A DNA stretch of 64,000 nucleotides from contig NC_064437.1 in NCBI RefSeq assembly GCF_023343835.1, positions 8,397,001 through 8,461,000 on the forward strand. Direction: 5' to 3'. The notes beneath the pieces were generated by a model that saw only the letters and a list, made by a program, of their open reading frames with translations, was not told the origin of the DNA and ran no database searches. Shown here in pieces: positions 25,401-37,078 of this stretch. Every line of letters starts with the position of its first letter. Position 1 is the first letter of the stretch. Source of the DNA: Lagopus muta. Its lineage: Eukaryota; Chordata; Aves; Galliformes; Phasianidae. The translations under genes and the position numbers were made by a program.

Positions 25401-28400
25401 AAATTGGGTGTGATTTCTCCTATCGCAGGAATGAGCTCAGGTAAGTTCATCCAGATAATATATTACTACTGCCAAACGTTCTCTGCTGTTGGCAGCGTGG
25501 CTGCAGTCCTTGTTCCTCTTGAATGGGACTTGTGCCAGCAGAAGGCTGGCCCAGAAGATGGCATCCTGCCTCTGAGACTTAGGGACTGTCCTTGGCAGGC
25601 TTCCTTGCTCACTTCTTGCACATTCATTCCCCAGTCCTCTTTCCTGGCCTGAATAAAACCCCTCTCCTCTGGGCCACTACCAGCTACTATAAGGGAGCAC
25701 CAGGCCCACCTGCCTGAAATAATGGGATCTTTGTGCTTGCAGTGATAGGGATGCTGGGGCCAATAGCAAGGGATGTGGACAGCCTGGCCCTCTGCATGAA
25801 GGCGCTGCTCTGTGAGGAGATGTTCCGTCTGGATCCCACCGTGCCCCCCATCCCCTTTGATGAGGAGGTGAGGCTCAGAGGCAGTCCCATGCCTCCATTT
25901 GTCTACCACTAAAGAGAGATCTTGAGAGGCTCTCATCTGGTTTCATACCTGAAGACAGTGAAGGGGAAGCAGTGCTGCTGAACCGACAGGTCCCAGCACG
26001 AGCAACCATGAGAAGAAGCTACAGACAGGGTTGGCAGATGAGGCCTGCTGAATGCTGATCCCTACCATTGCCTTCCCAGCAATGCCTGGAAAACACTTGT
26101 TGGCTTCCTAAAGGAATTCATTTTTCCTGATCAGAGAAATTCACCCCTCACATCTTTAAAAAGAGCCTTATTGAGAAGCCATGAACCTAAGAAATCTTTG
26201 CGCTTTGCAATTATCTCTCTGGTTCTGCCCATTTGCTGCTTTCTGGCTCAGGTCTTAGCATCTTTCAATTGTCCCTGCTATACAGACAATTATTCCTGAC
26301 ATATGGCTCTTTCCACTAGCCCAGATGCCCTGTCTTTCTTCCAGCCCTGTCTGCCTTCCTAGGAACGGTCTGATCTGGTACATGTGTCCAAGCAGTGGCT
26401 CTTCTCACAGGTTTACACCAGTTCAAAGCCACTTCGGATTGGATATTATGAAGAAGATGGCTACTTCCAACCCTCACCCAGTATGAAACGGGCCGTCCAG
26501 CAGACCAGAAAGCTCCTCCAAGAAGCAGGGCATACAGTAAGTTTTCACACCTGTGGTTACTAGGAGCTATCATCCTGCTCCTTACAGAGTCTGGACAAGT
26601 CATTTCACATCTCTCTTTTATAAAGAATGCCATGGGACAATGTTTTTTCCATCATGTTTTGCATCTCCATAAGCATCAATCTTGCAGCAGCTTCCATGAT
26701 CCTGCATCTGCTGAATCCAGTTTACAGATTTTTGGGTGGAGTACAGGTTTGGAGCACTTGAGCTCGCAGGAATCACTTCTAGCCTAAACTACACTGTGGT
26801 TCTGCCAGTAGTATTGTCTATATAGAGTGTTGTTCTAGTGACAAGTATAAATTAAGAATATTTGGTGTTTTGAATACTTGGCCTCTAAATATACTTCTCT
26901 AAGGAGCAAAGAAGAAAAGCCTAGGTAAAGTCATGTCATTGTGTGCTAATGCCTTGGAAACAGGAAAGGACAGAGGGCAGATGGCAGCAGCCCAGGTCTC
27001 TTTGAATATGGAGGGAGGTCTACACAGGGCTTTGTCATTCATTTGTCTTTCTTGCCTCTTGAACAATGAATGGTTTTCCTGCAGATTGTTCCCTTTGCAC
27101 CACCTAAGATTGACTACATGGTAGATGAACTGTTTACCAGAGGGATTTTCTCAGATGGTGCTGCTCACATGGTGGACGCTTTGTGAGTAAAACTCATTGC
27201 TTTCAGTGCAAACCCTGAGACTTGACATGGTGTGACCAATGGATGCATCCAAAGTGCTTTTGTTCCTGTGGATGCATGCTTTTATGAACATGGTGGTAGG
27301 TGGATTGTTGGACTGGATGATCTTAGAGGTCTTTTCCAACCTTACTGATTCTATGATTCTAAAGAGAGAGCAGCAGAGAAGTGATTTCTGGAAGGGAGAA
27401 TTCATCTTGGACAGCAACTATCTCACTACAGTAGGTCACATGCATGGGTAACCCCGTAGGGTAACAGCATGCCCTGTGTCAGCAGTGCTGTGGCAAATGT
27501 TTTTATGCTTGTGATTAGTCTGTGGCACATGGGGAACAGCACAAGCTGTGTAACTTCCCACAGAAGTGCAGAGGGTGAGCTCTGGTGAGCAGCCCAATGC
27601 CCATCTTGCCAATTGCTCACTGCCTTCCCTTATAATAGGGAAAATAGAATAGGAAAATAGGGAGAAAGCTTATGGGTCAAGATAAAGACAGATTGCTTGC
27701 TGATTGCTGTCATGGGTAAAGCAGACTCAGCTTGGGGCAGTCAAGCTGAAACCAGCTCTGGATCTGGGGTATGGTTGGCCACCTCCAAATAGGGTTGTGC
27801 CCTCTGGCACAAGTTTCTTGTTCTGAGTACCTTCACTCTCTGTCCTTCTAGCAAAGGAGATATCGTGGATCCTAATCTGAAGTCCCAGTTCAATACTTAC
27901 AGGCTTCCTGCTTTGGTGAAGAGGATCCTGGCTATCATTTTGAAGCCTATTGTAAGTATATGGAGACGTCTCATCTGTGTTCTAGGAAGTCGGCAATGTG
28001 GGGAACTTAACACATGATGGGCTGCACCACTCAATGCTTTGCTGCCTTGTGTCAAGAGTCTGGAGGTTTTTAAAATGCCATATTCTTAAGTAAACTTGGT
28101 CTCTATGCAAGGATCTAAACATCATCTCCACATCCAGGAGATTTTCTCCAGGGCTAGCAGTGCTGTCTAGAGCCTTATTCCTAGGAGTTGTTGGAATTGA
28201 ATTAAAGAAGGGCAACAAAGGGTCTGAAGGGCCTGGAATAAAAGTCTGATGGAAGTGGCTGAGGGAACTGGAATTGTTCAGTCTGAAAAAGAGGAGGCTC
28301 AGGCGAGAACCTATTGCTCTCTACAATCCCCTGGAAGCAGGTTGTAGTGAGGTGGTCAGCCTCTTCTCCCAGGTAACAGAGATAGGATGAGAGGTGATGG

Positions 28401-31400
28401 CTTTCAAGTGGCTTTCAAGAAAAGGGTAGGTGTTGCACTCAGTGACATGGCTTAGAGAGTGTGGTGGTGATGGGCTGACAGGGTGATGTTAGTGGTCTTT
28501 TCCAACTTTAATGATTCTGTAATTCTGTGAATGTGTAAGTTATTGTTGGGTTACAACCATCTCATTGGAAACTGTACCTGATCTTCAGAGCCACTTCTAC
28601 TAGGACAAGAAGCATGCCCAAAATAAAGTCCCATCTATTTCATCTGCATTGTTGACTAATCCCAAGTTTTTCTTCTTCCCTCCCAAAGTACCCACGAATT
28701 GCTCGGGATCTCAGTGCTCTCTGTGGAGTGGGGTAAGTGGCACTGAAGTAGAGGAAGGGATTCACATGGATGTATCCACTGGGTTCATGCAAGTAGATGC
28801 CAGCTTGCTGTGCAAAATTACTATGGCTCAGCATGGTGTTGTCTATCTCAGCTCACACAGATAAATGCAGCTTTCCTCATGGTTAGGTGGATTCTGGTAC
28901 TCAGAAGGCAATGTGCCAAGGCAGTACAGATACCTGCATATGGATGCAGTATGATGTGAAGTGCAGACCCCTCTGAGAGACAAAAAGAAGCAAACTGAGA
29001 GCAGTTGAATTTAAAAGACTGCCATGAATTTTGTCTAGGTCAGAATAAATGAAATCATGGCAGTAGGCTCTTTTGATGTATGCACAAGTACATGTGAACC
29101 CTGTGGAACCATCTAGGCAATGCTATGACTTGCTCTCGGGGTGGTCATGTAGTTCCCATAACAATGGGCTATTTGTACTTGTATTATTATTATTGTTTTC
29201 TGTTGCCACAGTCCCAATTCCAATCAATCTTTTCACCATTCCAGGTCTGCCAAAAACCTCTGGGATCAGCATATAGCTGTGGCGGTAGGATGATTTATCT
29301 TCCTTCGTAAATACAGTGAGGGATTCCTATCATTGGTTTCACCTCTGTGATGGATCTGGTGTTGGGTCATCTCAAATAAAGCAGCTGGGCTTTTCAAGCG
29401 ATGTTAATGTAAAGGTCTCTACTTGCTTACTCTCCCCAGCCCAAATTAGGACAGAGTAAAAATCTGCAGTTGTGAACTCTTTGGCTCAGATGTACTTTGT
29501 ATGAACTCATTTTGGTTCAGCAATGTGGGACAGGAAGTGTTATCATGGACAGCTGAGCCCATCGCTGCTCACAAACCAATCAGGTTCCTTTTCAAAACAA
29601 CCTGGGTTTTGCATTTGCACTTATTTTTATTGGCCATCTCCTCTCCTCTCTGATCTGATGATTGGAAGCCTTCTTATTTCTTCTGCTGCTTGCTCACTTG
29701 CAGTTCGTACTCATTTTATTCCATCCCTGAGTTTAAATAACACCTCTCCTCTCTGGTATTTTCCACTCGATCCCAGTCTATTTACAGACAGCAGTTGTAT
29801 CCCCTTTTAGCTGGTGTTTTGCAAGGCTGAAGGAGTTGAGCTATTTTAGCATCTCCTCACAAGGATCTGTGTTGCTTAGGACACCCTTACAACCATCCCT
29901 GAGAGCAAACATGCCTCCAGCTTCCACCATGCAGCCTCCGTCAGTGTCAGTCGTGAGATAGAAATGCATGCTCACAGCAGCAGGTCTGATTGACTGAAAG
30001 CAGATCATTCTTCTCCTACTCCCACCCCACTCCCTGCCAAAAAAAAAAAAAAAAAAAAAAAAAAGAAAATCCTCTAAAAAGATTTGGTAACCTCAAAGGT
30101 ATTTTGGATTTTTTTTTTCTTCAGCAAAGCATTATTCATGGTTTTCATTTATTACAAACAAGAATTGACCCAAAATTTTTGGCCAGCTACCAGCTTTCCT
30201 CTCAGGAAAGGACAAAACTACTTGCACTGCATTTTCTGGAAACCCTCTCTTTCGTCAAACTTTCAGCAGGATGATCTCAGGCTGCGTATGAAATCTGAGA
30301 ACAGATAAAAAATAGAATCATGGAATCACTGAGGTTGGAAAAGACCTCTAAGGTCATGTAGTCCAATCTCAACCTGTCCCCAGCTTCCCATGTCCCTCAG
30401 TACCACTGAGGCTGCTCAAGTAGCCCTATGGTCCATCCGTATTGATTTACTAAGAGACAGTGGAGCAGCAATTTGAGAATGGATTCATTCATTGCCTGAT
30501 GTTCAGTAGACTCTAGATTCTTCTACCAAACTAACAAAGCTTTTAGGAAATGGACTTTTATTTGAATTACTGTTGATCTCCACTCAATCAAATGCAAAGA
30601 CAAAACCATGCGTAAGGACTGGGTAAACATGCACAGAAAGCTGTCAACTCTGAAATGCCCACCTGACATCAGTGCCTACGTCTGGGCAGGATAGACCTGG
30701 GAGAGGAAAAATGAAGCCTGCTGGCTCTTTCAAAGTACAGCTCAGATTTTATTTCACCTTTCTCTTTTATCTAAGCGTGCTTTTTTCCCCCTTTTCCATG
30801 CTGTAGACATTGATCTGCCACTGCTGTCCAACAGGCATTGGTTGTCATCCACTCTGTCTTTCCCTCTAGGTTTACCGCACTGAATTCATTGCTAAATGGA
30901 GGAAGCAAAAACTGGATGTGATTCTTTGTCCTGTACTTGGTCCAGCCTTTAACCATGGCTATGCTGGGAAGCTATTTGGTAATCTCCATTGAGACATCTC
31001 ACGGATGCATCTATGTTATTGTTTGTGGGCAGAGCAGCAGCAAGATGTTTAGGTCTCTTGTACATTCCTCAGACTGTGTGTAGTGTCTGCTCTTCCCTCT
31101 GAGGAAGTTAGCACAGGGAATTCTCCACTCTGTGTCTCCTCATGTTCCCACTTCATCTGAGCTGCAGATGTTTGGATTATTATGGGCAGCATTTAGTGAC
31201 ACATCAGTCCCAGTAGTTACTTGGTGAGCTTCCTCTGTATCATCTGACCTTCTGAAAGTGCACGTGAAGAGAGCTGCTAGGGTGCTGGCAGTTCTTATCT
31301 CAAGACAAGTTCTTTTGAAAGCGGCCATCTTATGTTCCCCGTAAGGAGCTTTGCAAGGAGCAGACATGAAAATCTGCCTTGCAGAAAGAGGAGATTTGAT

Positions 31401-32198
31401 AGCTTCCAGGAAACATCCAGAGTCCTCCATTCCTCTAACTGCAGCTCTCTGCCCTAGAAATGCCCTAGATGGTGTTACAGACCTGGATACCAGGATTTTA
31501 CCCTGAAGTGTGCAAGACAAGTTCAGACTTCGTCTGCCTCAGGTCAAATATTCCTATCTATCTCTCTCAGAGCAGAGCTAATATCCACCATGCAGCCTTC
31601 AAACCTCCCCACCAGGAGTCCCATGGTCTTTTTAGATCCAGCAACTCCAGTCCAAAATTCCTTCAAACTGAAAAGTTTGAAACTTCATCTGAAAGTCTTC
31701 ACTGGCCCAGCACACTTAAATTTTACATGTTCTGTGTGATCTTTTCCAGCTGCAACCTCCTATACCAACTTGTACAATGTCTTAAACTTCCCTGCTGGAG
31801 TGGTGCCAGTCAGCACAGTCACAAGAGCTGATGAAGAAGAACTGAAGCATTACCGAGGGCGCTACGAAGATCCTTGGGATAAGAGACTGAAAGAGGTGAG
31901 CAGAGGAAGTCTTAGCAGAAGGCCATGACAGTATGCACCCCTGGCATATTGTCTTTTCTCCATCTTACGATGACATCTGTCTCCTTGTATATCTTTCACT
32001 TCCTGTACTGCCAAAAGATGGCATTACACACCCTGTGCTCTGACTCAACACCACGCTTAATTTTTGCAGGCTGTGGAAGGAGCCGTGGGACTGCCTGTGG
32101 CTGTGCAATGTGTGGCTTTGCCATGGCAGGAGGAGCTGTGCCTTCGGTTCATGAAGGAGGTGGAGAACCTTTCCCGTGGCATGAGGAGAAATGCATGA
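22431..32198 (+). CDS. FAAH-like amidase, tandem copy 2 (vitamin D3 hydroxylase-associated protein type)
   Basis: Complete amidase-signature enzyme related to FAAH; by context probably a membrane lipid-amide hydrolase, substrate unknown. Fifteen exons: 22431-22640, 23570-23683, 24008-24151, 24385-24518, 24846-25052, 25400-25440, 25743-25867, 26411-26536, 27085-27182, 27852-27951, 28689-28732, 29245-29284, 30870-30978, 31750-31895, 32070-32198, giving 1767 nt and 588 aa. The N-terminus has a hydrophobic stretch ([20 protein letters not shown]) followed by a charged helix. The triad is Lys150 (GIPVSIKD), Ser225 ([11 protein letters not shown]) and Ser249. The strand before the nucleophile reads [10 protein letters not shown] instead of the usual DIGGS, so one oxyanion-hole glycine is alanine. 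Exon 11 is one codon longer than in copy 1, as in copy 3. The frame is open throughout with canonical splice sites, so it looks functional. The known chicken protein VDHAP is of this family; whether it is copy 2 or 3 I cannot tell. Confidence 0.92.
22974..23205 (-). repeat. CR1 LINE fragment in copy 2 intron 1
   Basis: Reverse-strand CR1: TAATCATAGAGTCATTAAG, CTTGTCCAACCATCAACCCA, CACCTCCCTGGGCAGCCTG, CAGCTCCCTCTAACATCTG. Includes a G-rich interruption near 23083-23098. Confidence 0.88.
27285..27360 (+). repeat. CR1 LINE 3' end in copy 2 intron 9
   Basis: Ends with GGATGATCTTAGAGGTCTTTTCCAACC...GATTCTATGATTCTA, the plus-strand tail of CR1. Confidence 0.9.
28200..28532 (+). repeat. CR1 LINE fragment in copy 2 intron 10
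   Basis: About 330 bases of CR1 3' region: AAAAAGAGGAGGCTCAGGCG, CTCTCTACAATCCCCTGGAAG, CTCTTCTCCCAGGTAACAG, GTGGTCTTTTCCAAC and ATGATTCTGTAATTCTGTGA. Confidence 0.92.
30039..30064. repeat. Poly(A) run of about 26 bases
   Basis: Uninterrupted A tract in intron 12 of copy 2. No retrocopy is recognised upstream of it and no target-site duplication is obvious, so it is listed as a simple repeat. Confidence 0.9.
30315..30425 (-). repeat. CR1 LINE fragment in copy 2 intron 12
   Basis: Reverse-strand CR1 tail: AGAATCATGGAATCACTGAGGTTGGAAAAGACC, AAGGTCATGTAGTCCAA, TCAACC. Confidence 0.88.
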
Positions 32199-32345
32199 TT
32201 TCTCAGGATCTGCTTTGCTTATGTTGACCTTTAATACCCTGCTCGTCACTCCGTCACCTTTTACTCAGTGTGCAACACAGATAGCAATCTGCAGACTCCA
32301 AATTCTATTTCAGTAAAATGGCAATAAATGCTGCTTGAAAGCAGT
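32199..32345 (+). terminator. Copy 2 3' UTR and poly(A) signal
   Basis: AATAAA at 32323-32328, about 125 bases after the stop codon, marks the likely 3' end of FAAH-like copy 2. Confidence 0.75.
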
Positions 32346-32404
32346 TGGAAAAATCTATTCCCTGTCCAAACTTCCTCTTTTATTAAAGTGAGATAAAACC
32401 TGGT

Positions 32405-32506
32405 CTAGTGCTTGATCCAGTGCCTGGCAACCCTGCCCATAGCAGGGAGTTGGAACTGGATGATCTTTGAGCTCCCTTCCAACCCAAGCCACTCTTTGGT
32501 TCTATG
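32405..32506 (+). repeat. CR1 LINE 3' fragment
   Basis: Plus-strand CR1 tail: CCTGGCAACCCTGCCCATAG, GAGTTGGAACTGGATGATC, CTCCCTTCCAACCCAAGCC, GGTTCTATGA. It lies just after the copy 2 poly(A) site. Confidence 0.9.
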
Positions 32507-35481
32507 AGAAAACTAAAAGAAAGGCAAGAGAGTTAATTTGGAGCAAAGGAGTCTGAAAACCATAGCGAGACAATATTTGGTGTATAATATAAGGCTGAAG
32601 AGCTGATTACCTCTATATTTTATTTCCAACAGTGGCAGTGGCAGATGTTTAAGGGAGAGTATAACCTGGCAGGATTCTCTCTGGCTGTGCCATTAGTTGA
32701 CAAAAGGTTGCAGTTAGCCCATCAGTAACTGGTCATCAATAATTTAACAACTAGTTCAGCCTCTTCTTGGTCTCTGTTGTTCTTTTGGTCTCCACACCAT
32801 ACAATGGCAGCGAGCTCTACAGTTTAATTGGGCAGCAAGTAGTGGAAAGCTTTGTTATCACTGTTTGAGCACATGCTGTCTGAATAGTAAATAATCTGCC
32901 TTCAGTCCTGTTCCCCACTGTTTTTTCCAGTTAAGCAATAGGAAAAGAAGGTTGCTGTTTTGTCTTTTCATTGCCTATAATCACTAAAGGGAAATCTGAG
33001 TTCAAACATTTCTGTGGCTCAGTTTTGGTACTTCCAGCTTCACTGTGAAAATTGTATGCTGTCCTTGACCTAGCCATTGCACTCCAGGTTTCCTGTTCCA
33101 CTTATGTCCAGCACAACATCCTGGCTGTAGGCTTTGCTTTGATTATTCAGGAGAATTTTAATAAAGACTTGTATCTGCTTATTTTTCTTCACTTTGCAGG
33201 GTAAACTTTGTCTTGTTGCAATACTGGGAGCACATAAAGCTCCCCAGAAGAACTGGTACCAGCAGGACATACATACATTGTTAGGACAGGTCACTGTTCT
33301 CTTACAATATCTGACATAGATAGGACTGCCTGGTGTAACAGAATGTGACAGAAGATATTAGAGACGTGATGGCCAGTGCTCAAGTGAGGAAGTAACTAAA
33401 AGCAAGTACCCAGAAATGGGTGAAATTAGCAACAATTAGGACTAATCCACCTTTCACTCTGAAACAGCTGTTTCAATTCTCCAAGCATGGTTCCAATCTG
33501 CTCTTCCCCACCCCTATTACTGTTCTTCTCCCCTTCATTCAGCTCATCTGGCTTCCTCCTCTTGTCTGCATGCCCAGAATGAGACACTAAAAAGAAAACT
33601 TCTTGCAGTAAACGTTGTGCCCAGCCACGGAGCAGCTGGGAACAACTTCATCATTCTCCATCACGCTGCTGAAGTGTCTGTGATCACTTGTTCAGTAGGA
33701 CCAGACCTGTGCATGATGGCATGATGGAGGATGTAGGAATGCTGTGGATTGAAGAAATAACAAATCTCTGCATATGGCTGACAGCGGCTGTATAGCTGGA
33801 GGAGTTGTGAGTAGGATCCATACCACCCATTTACAGTAATGGGAGGTTTCTGACAGGATGTTTCATGTTGGTTAGTGCTGTTCTGCAACTGCTAATGGAT
33901 TTTGACTGGAATTAAGGCATGTGTTTTGATGAAAATCTTATGATTCCAATAGATATTCCAGGCTGAAATGAGTCACTAACTGGAGAGTTCCCAGAAAATA
34001 TTTATTCAGCCCTCTTGAGTCAAACGGAACAATTCTAGAGGAGACCAGCCCATGTCACTATGACTTCAGCAGCTTCTGAAATACCTTTAAAGTTGTTTCA
34101 GGGCAGCATAGTCAACATGTTTTGTTTTGGAAAAGTACAGCAGAATGTATGGATACAAAAATCTTGAATATGGGATACAGTCCTCAGGGTTAGTTCTTTG
34201 TCTTTTTGATCAAAATGGATTCTAAGCTGATCTGACTTAAAACAAGAAGAAAAAAATTACCAGATTGGAGGGAGGATTGTTTATGTAAAGGCTCTAATGA
34301 AAACCAGCCTGCTTGAGAGCTGCAGGTGTTGGGTGGAGGTTAATGACAGTAAGCTGGTGTTGTCTTGCTTCAAGCAGAGATGATACAGCCTTGCTGGCAA
34401 CAAGAGCAGACTGCCTGGGTTGGTCTGCTGCCTTATTCTGTGTGAGGCACTGTGCAGGAGGTCTGCAGAAAGAGGAGAAGCGATAACAGTGCTGTCTGTC
34501 TCAGAGGTCAGATGAGTACCAAAGGATAGGGATTCTTCCATTTCTTTTTTGGCTCTGTCCCATGACCCACTTGAGTGTACTTCCTCTTATTCTCCCTGCA
34601 TTGCTCAACATTTGAAAGCCCCACATGCAGCCAGGTAAGCATTTTTATTTCTATCCCCAGCACCAGGATAACAGCAAAAAGAGGAAACCACCGAATGGAC
34701 AGCAAAGAAAGTCAATTGGGTGATTGTTTCAAAACTTGTCTCTTCTATGTCACCAACACCAAGCATGATAGGCAGTGTATCATTTATAAAATAATTATAG
34801 ATCTATCTGGAGTCTTTGTGCTGGGACTGGATCAGCTTTGCCTGTTATAAGCTGATGAACCTGGAACTGTACTTTGAATTAGGAGAATGTCCAAAAATGA
34901 GGCAGGTAGATGCCCTTGAACGGTCAGTATCTATGATTAGACATTATAATGGTGTCTCAGCAGTGGTCCTGAAGCTCCTGTTAAAGCTTAGGGGAGATGC
35001 TTAGCAGTAAGTGAAGCACAAACCTGTAGTATTACCTGGCAACCCATGGAAGCAGTCACAACTATTTTGACGTTGTGACCTGGATTGAGTGCATCATTGC
35101 AAAAGTGCTGCACTTGGCCTTGACTGTTTATCTTCATGAATAAACCTTGAATTGTGTGTTAGGCAGGCTGACTCTTTTGCTAGGGACTTGAGATTTGATC
35201 TCATTTTCCCCACAGGGCCAGAGGTCTTTCTCATCAGGTTTCCAAGCAACACTTGATCCCCTTTGCCTTTGGATCCACATACAGCTCAGCCTATCTGCCT
35301 CTATGTAGCTGCTCCTCTCCTTGCTAGGGACTCTCATATGGTTTTTGGAGTGCCTCAGCAGCCCAAAGGTCTACTCAAATGGTGTAAACAAGTTTGGATT
35401 TTGAAACCATCCCATCCCTCCGTATGGATTCAACCCTCATTCCCCTCTGGTTGCTTTTTGCTGCCTATGTTCCCACTGCAG
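32507..35481. other. Intergenic DNA between FAAH-like copies 2 and 3
   Basis: About 3 kb without a recognised gene or named repeat. I looked for remnants of FAAH exons other than the one at 35482 and found none that I could support. Confidence 0.5.
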
Positions 35482-35541
35482 GTTGTGGTGGAAGAGCTAT
35501 GCCTCCAGTTTACGAGGGAGGTGAAAACGTTTGTCCATTGA
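35482..35541 (+). pseudogene. Orphan FAAH-like last exon (relic of a fourth copy or alternative terminal exon)
   Basis: After an acceptor-like CACTGCAG, the frame reads VVVEELCLQFTREVKTFVH and then a stop. It matches exon 15 of the FAAH-like genes (AVEG...[12 protein letters not shown]) but lacks about 18 codons, including the conserved [14 protein letters not shown]. An AATAAA follows at 35599-35604. It is in the right phase (0) to be spliced from exon 14 of copy 2, which would give a protein with an altered tail. It could equally be the last trace of a deleted tandem copy. Both readings are inference; the homology itself is clear. Confidence 0.65.
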
Positions 35542-35877
35542 TAGGAAAAGGGCTTCCTCAGCAGCATCCGGCCATCTGGAAGTGCAGCTGTTCTCACTAA
35601 TAAAACTGCCCTTTGAAACGCCGAGTTGGTTTGGACACAGCTGGCTTTGTCTCTGTTAAACATTTGCAGTGTCTAAAGGGCAGGATCAGAGCACGGGACC
35701 CAGAGCATGAGCGGATGTGAGAACCCAATGCCCTGATGCCTCTCAGCAAGAGGAATAAACTCCCACATCCTCTCAGCCCAGTGCAGGAGTTGTGTCATTG
35801 CCACGTGCAAAGAGCACACCTCTTCCTTAGGAAGCCTTTGCACAAGTCCCAAGAGGTTGGAAGAGGGCTTGGGTATT

Positions 35878-35990
35878 CACAGGCTCATAGAGGATAGAAT
35901 CCAATCATTAAGGTTGGAAAAGACCGCTAGGACCATCCAATCCAACCATCAACCCATCACCACCATGCCCACTAAGCAAAGGTGCCACTA
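35878..35990 (-). repeat. CR1 LINE fragment
   Basis: Reverse-strand CR1 tail: AATCATTAAGGTTGGAAAAGACC, CTAGGACCATCCAATCC and AACCATCAACCCATCACC. Confidence 0.88.
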
Positions 35991-36329
35991 AACAGGAGCA
36001 CAGTAGATAACCAGCTTAGTTTGCTACAGCTTGGTTAATTGCTGTCCATTCCACCCTGCTTTTTTGGAGGATGCCAAAGTTGATGTTTTCCATAGGGGCT
36101 GATGTTTGCAGAGTTCTTGCCTTCATCTCAGATCATGGAGATGCTCTTGTGGCCTTGTAGCAAGAGGTATTTGTGCTACTCTCAGCCACTGGCTGTCTCA
36201 ATGTCTGTTGGGAATAATTTGCTTCTGGGCTGCAACCATGTGAAACTCACCACAATATCTGTGTGCTCATTCATGACATGGACCCACTTGTTCTGGTGCA
36301 CGCAGGCATTGTGGCAGTGCTGAGCCCTG
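35991..36329. other. Intergenic DNA between two CR1 fragments
   Basis: No exon or named repeat is recognised in these 340 bases. Confidence 0.5.
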
Positions 36330-36560
36330 TCTCATAAGATGAGAGCACCAGTGGAAGCTCAGGTTGGATATTAGGGAAAATTTCTTTTCTAAGTGTGGTG
36401 ATGCTTTGGCACAGCTACCCAGGGAGGTGGTGGAGTCTCCATCCCTGGAAGTGTTCAAGAACTGTGGGGATGTGGTACCAAGGGACGTGGGCAGTGGGCA
36501 TGGTGGGGTTGGACTGGGTGATCTTATTGCTTTTTTTTCCAACCTCAGTGATTCTTTGAT
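36330..36560 (+). repeat. CR1 LINE fragment
   Basis: Plus-strand CR1 3' region: GGAAGCTCAGGTTGGATATTAGG, GGGAGGTGGTGGAGTCTCC, GTGTTCAAGAACTGTGG, TTGGACTGGGTGATC and TTTCCAACCTCAGTGATTC. Confidence 0.93.
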
Positions 36561-37078
36561 AGGGCTCTTGAAGCAGCCTTAGACAGCTATGGGAGTAGGA
36601 TGGGTTTAAAGAGCTTGGTGGATGAGTAAGTACCCCACAAACATGCATCGTCTCATCATACCATCCTCATCTCTGTGCAGGGAAATCTTGTGCTTTCAAA
36701 CTGTTTTTTTTCCCCCCTCCTTTCATTGTCTTCCTAGGCTATGCAGGAAGCAGGAGCCAAGCTATTTCCTTGCTTCTTTTGTTCAGCAGATCCCACAGCT
36801 CTTCCTCCCCAGCAGAGAACTTCCTGCAGCGCAGACAGCCTGCATAAACCCGATACAGCCAGGGTTCACTAGCTCTGCATGCTTAACCTGTTGCACTTTT
36901 CGGTCAATCATTCTCCACTTCATGCCCCAGTGAAGGCACCTCTGCAGAGGTCAGCTTTGGGTTTATAAGCTATTTGCTGAGCCACACCAGTGGTTCTGGG
37001 AGGAGGAACTGATCTGGGGAGACAGGGAAGCTTCTCATTCTCAACCCATCCTCAAAGACCAGAGAGTCGTACAAAGTG
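36561..37078 (+). promoter_or_regulatory. Upstream region of FAAH-like copy 3
   Basis: About 500 bases between a CR1 fragment and the copy 3 start codon. It is not CpG-rich. No clear TATA box is placed. The promoter and 5' UTR of copy 3 should lie here, but no start site can be named. Confidence 0.35.

Noticed and set aside
30039-30064. Poly(A) tail of a processed pseudogene
   Set aside because: The sequence before it resembles no cDNA and no flanking duplication is visible.
32507-35481. Possible further exons of a fourth FAAH copy
   Set aside because: I looked for the triad motifs and other conserved FAAH segments and saw none; only the last-exon relic at 35482 is supported.
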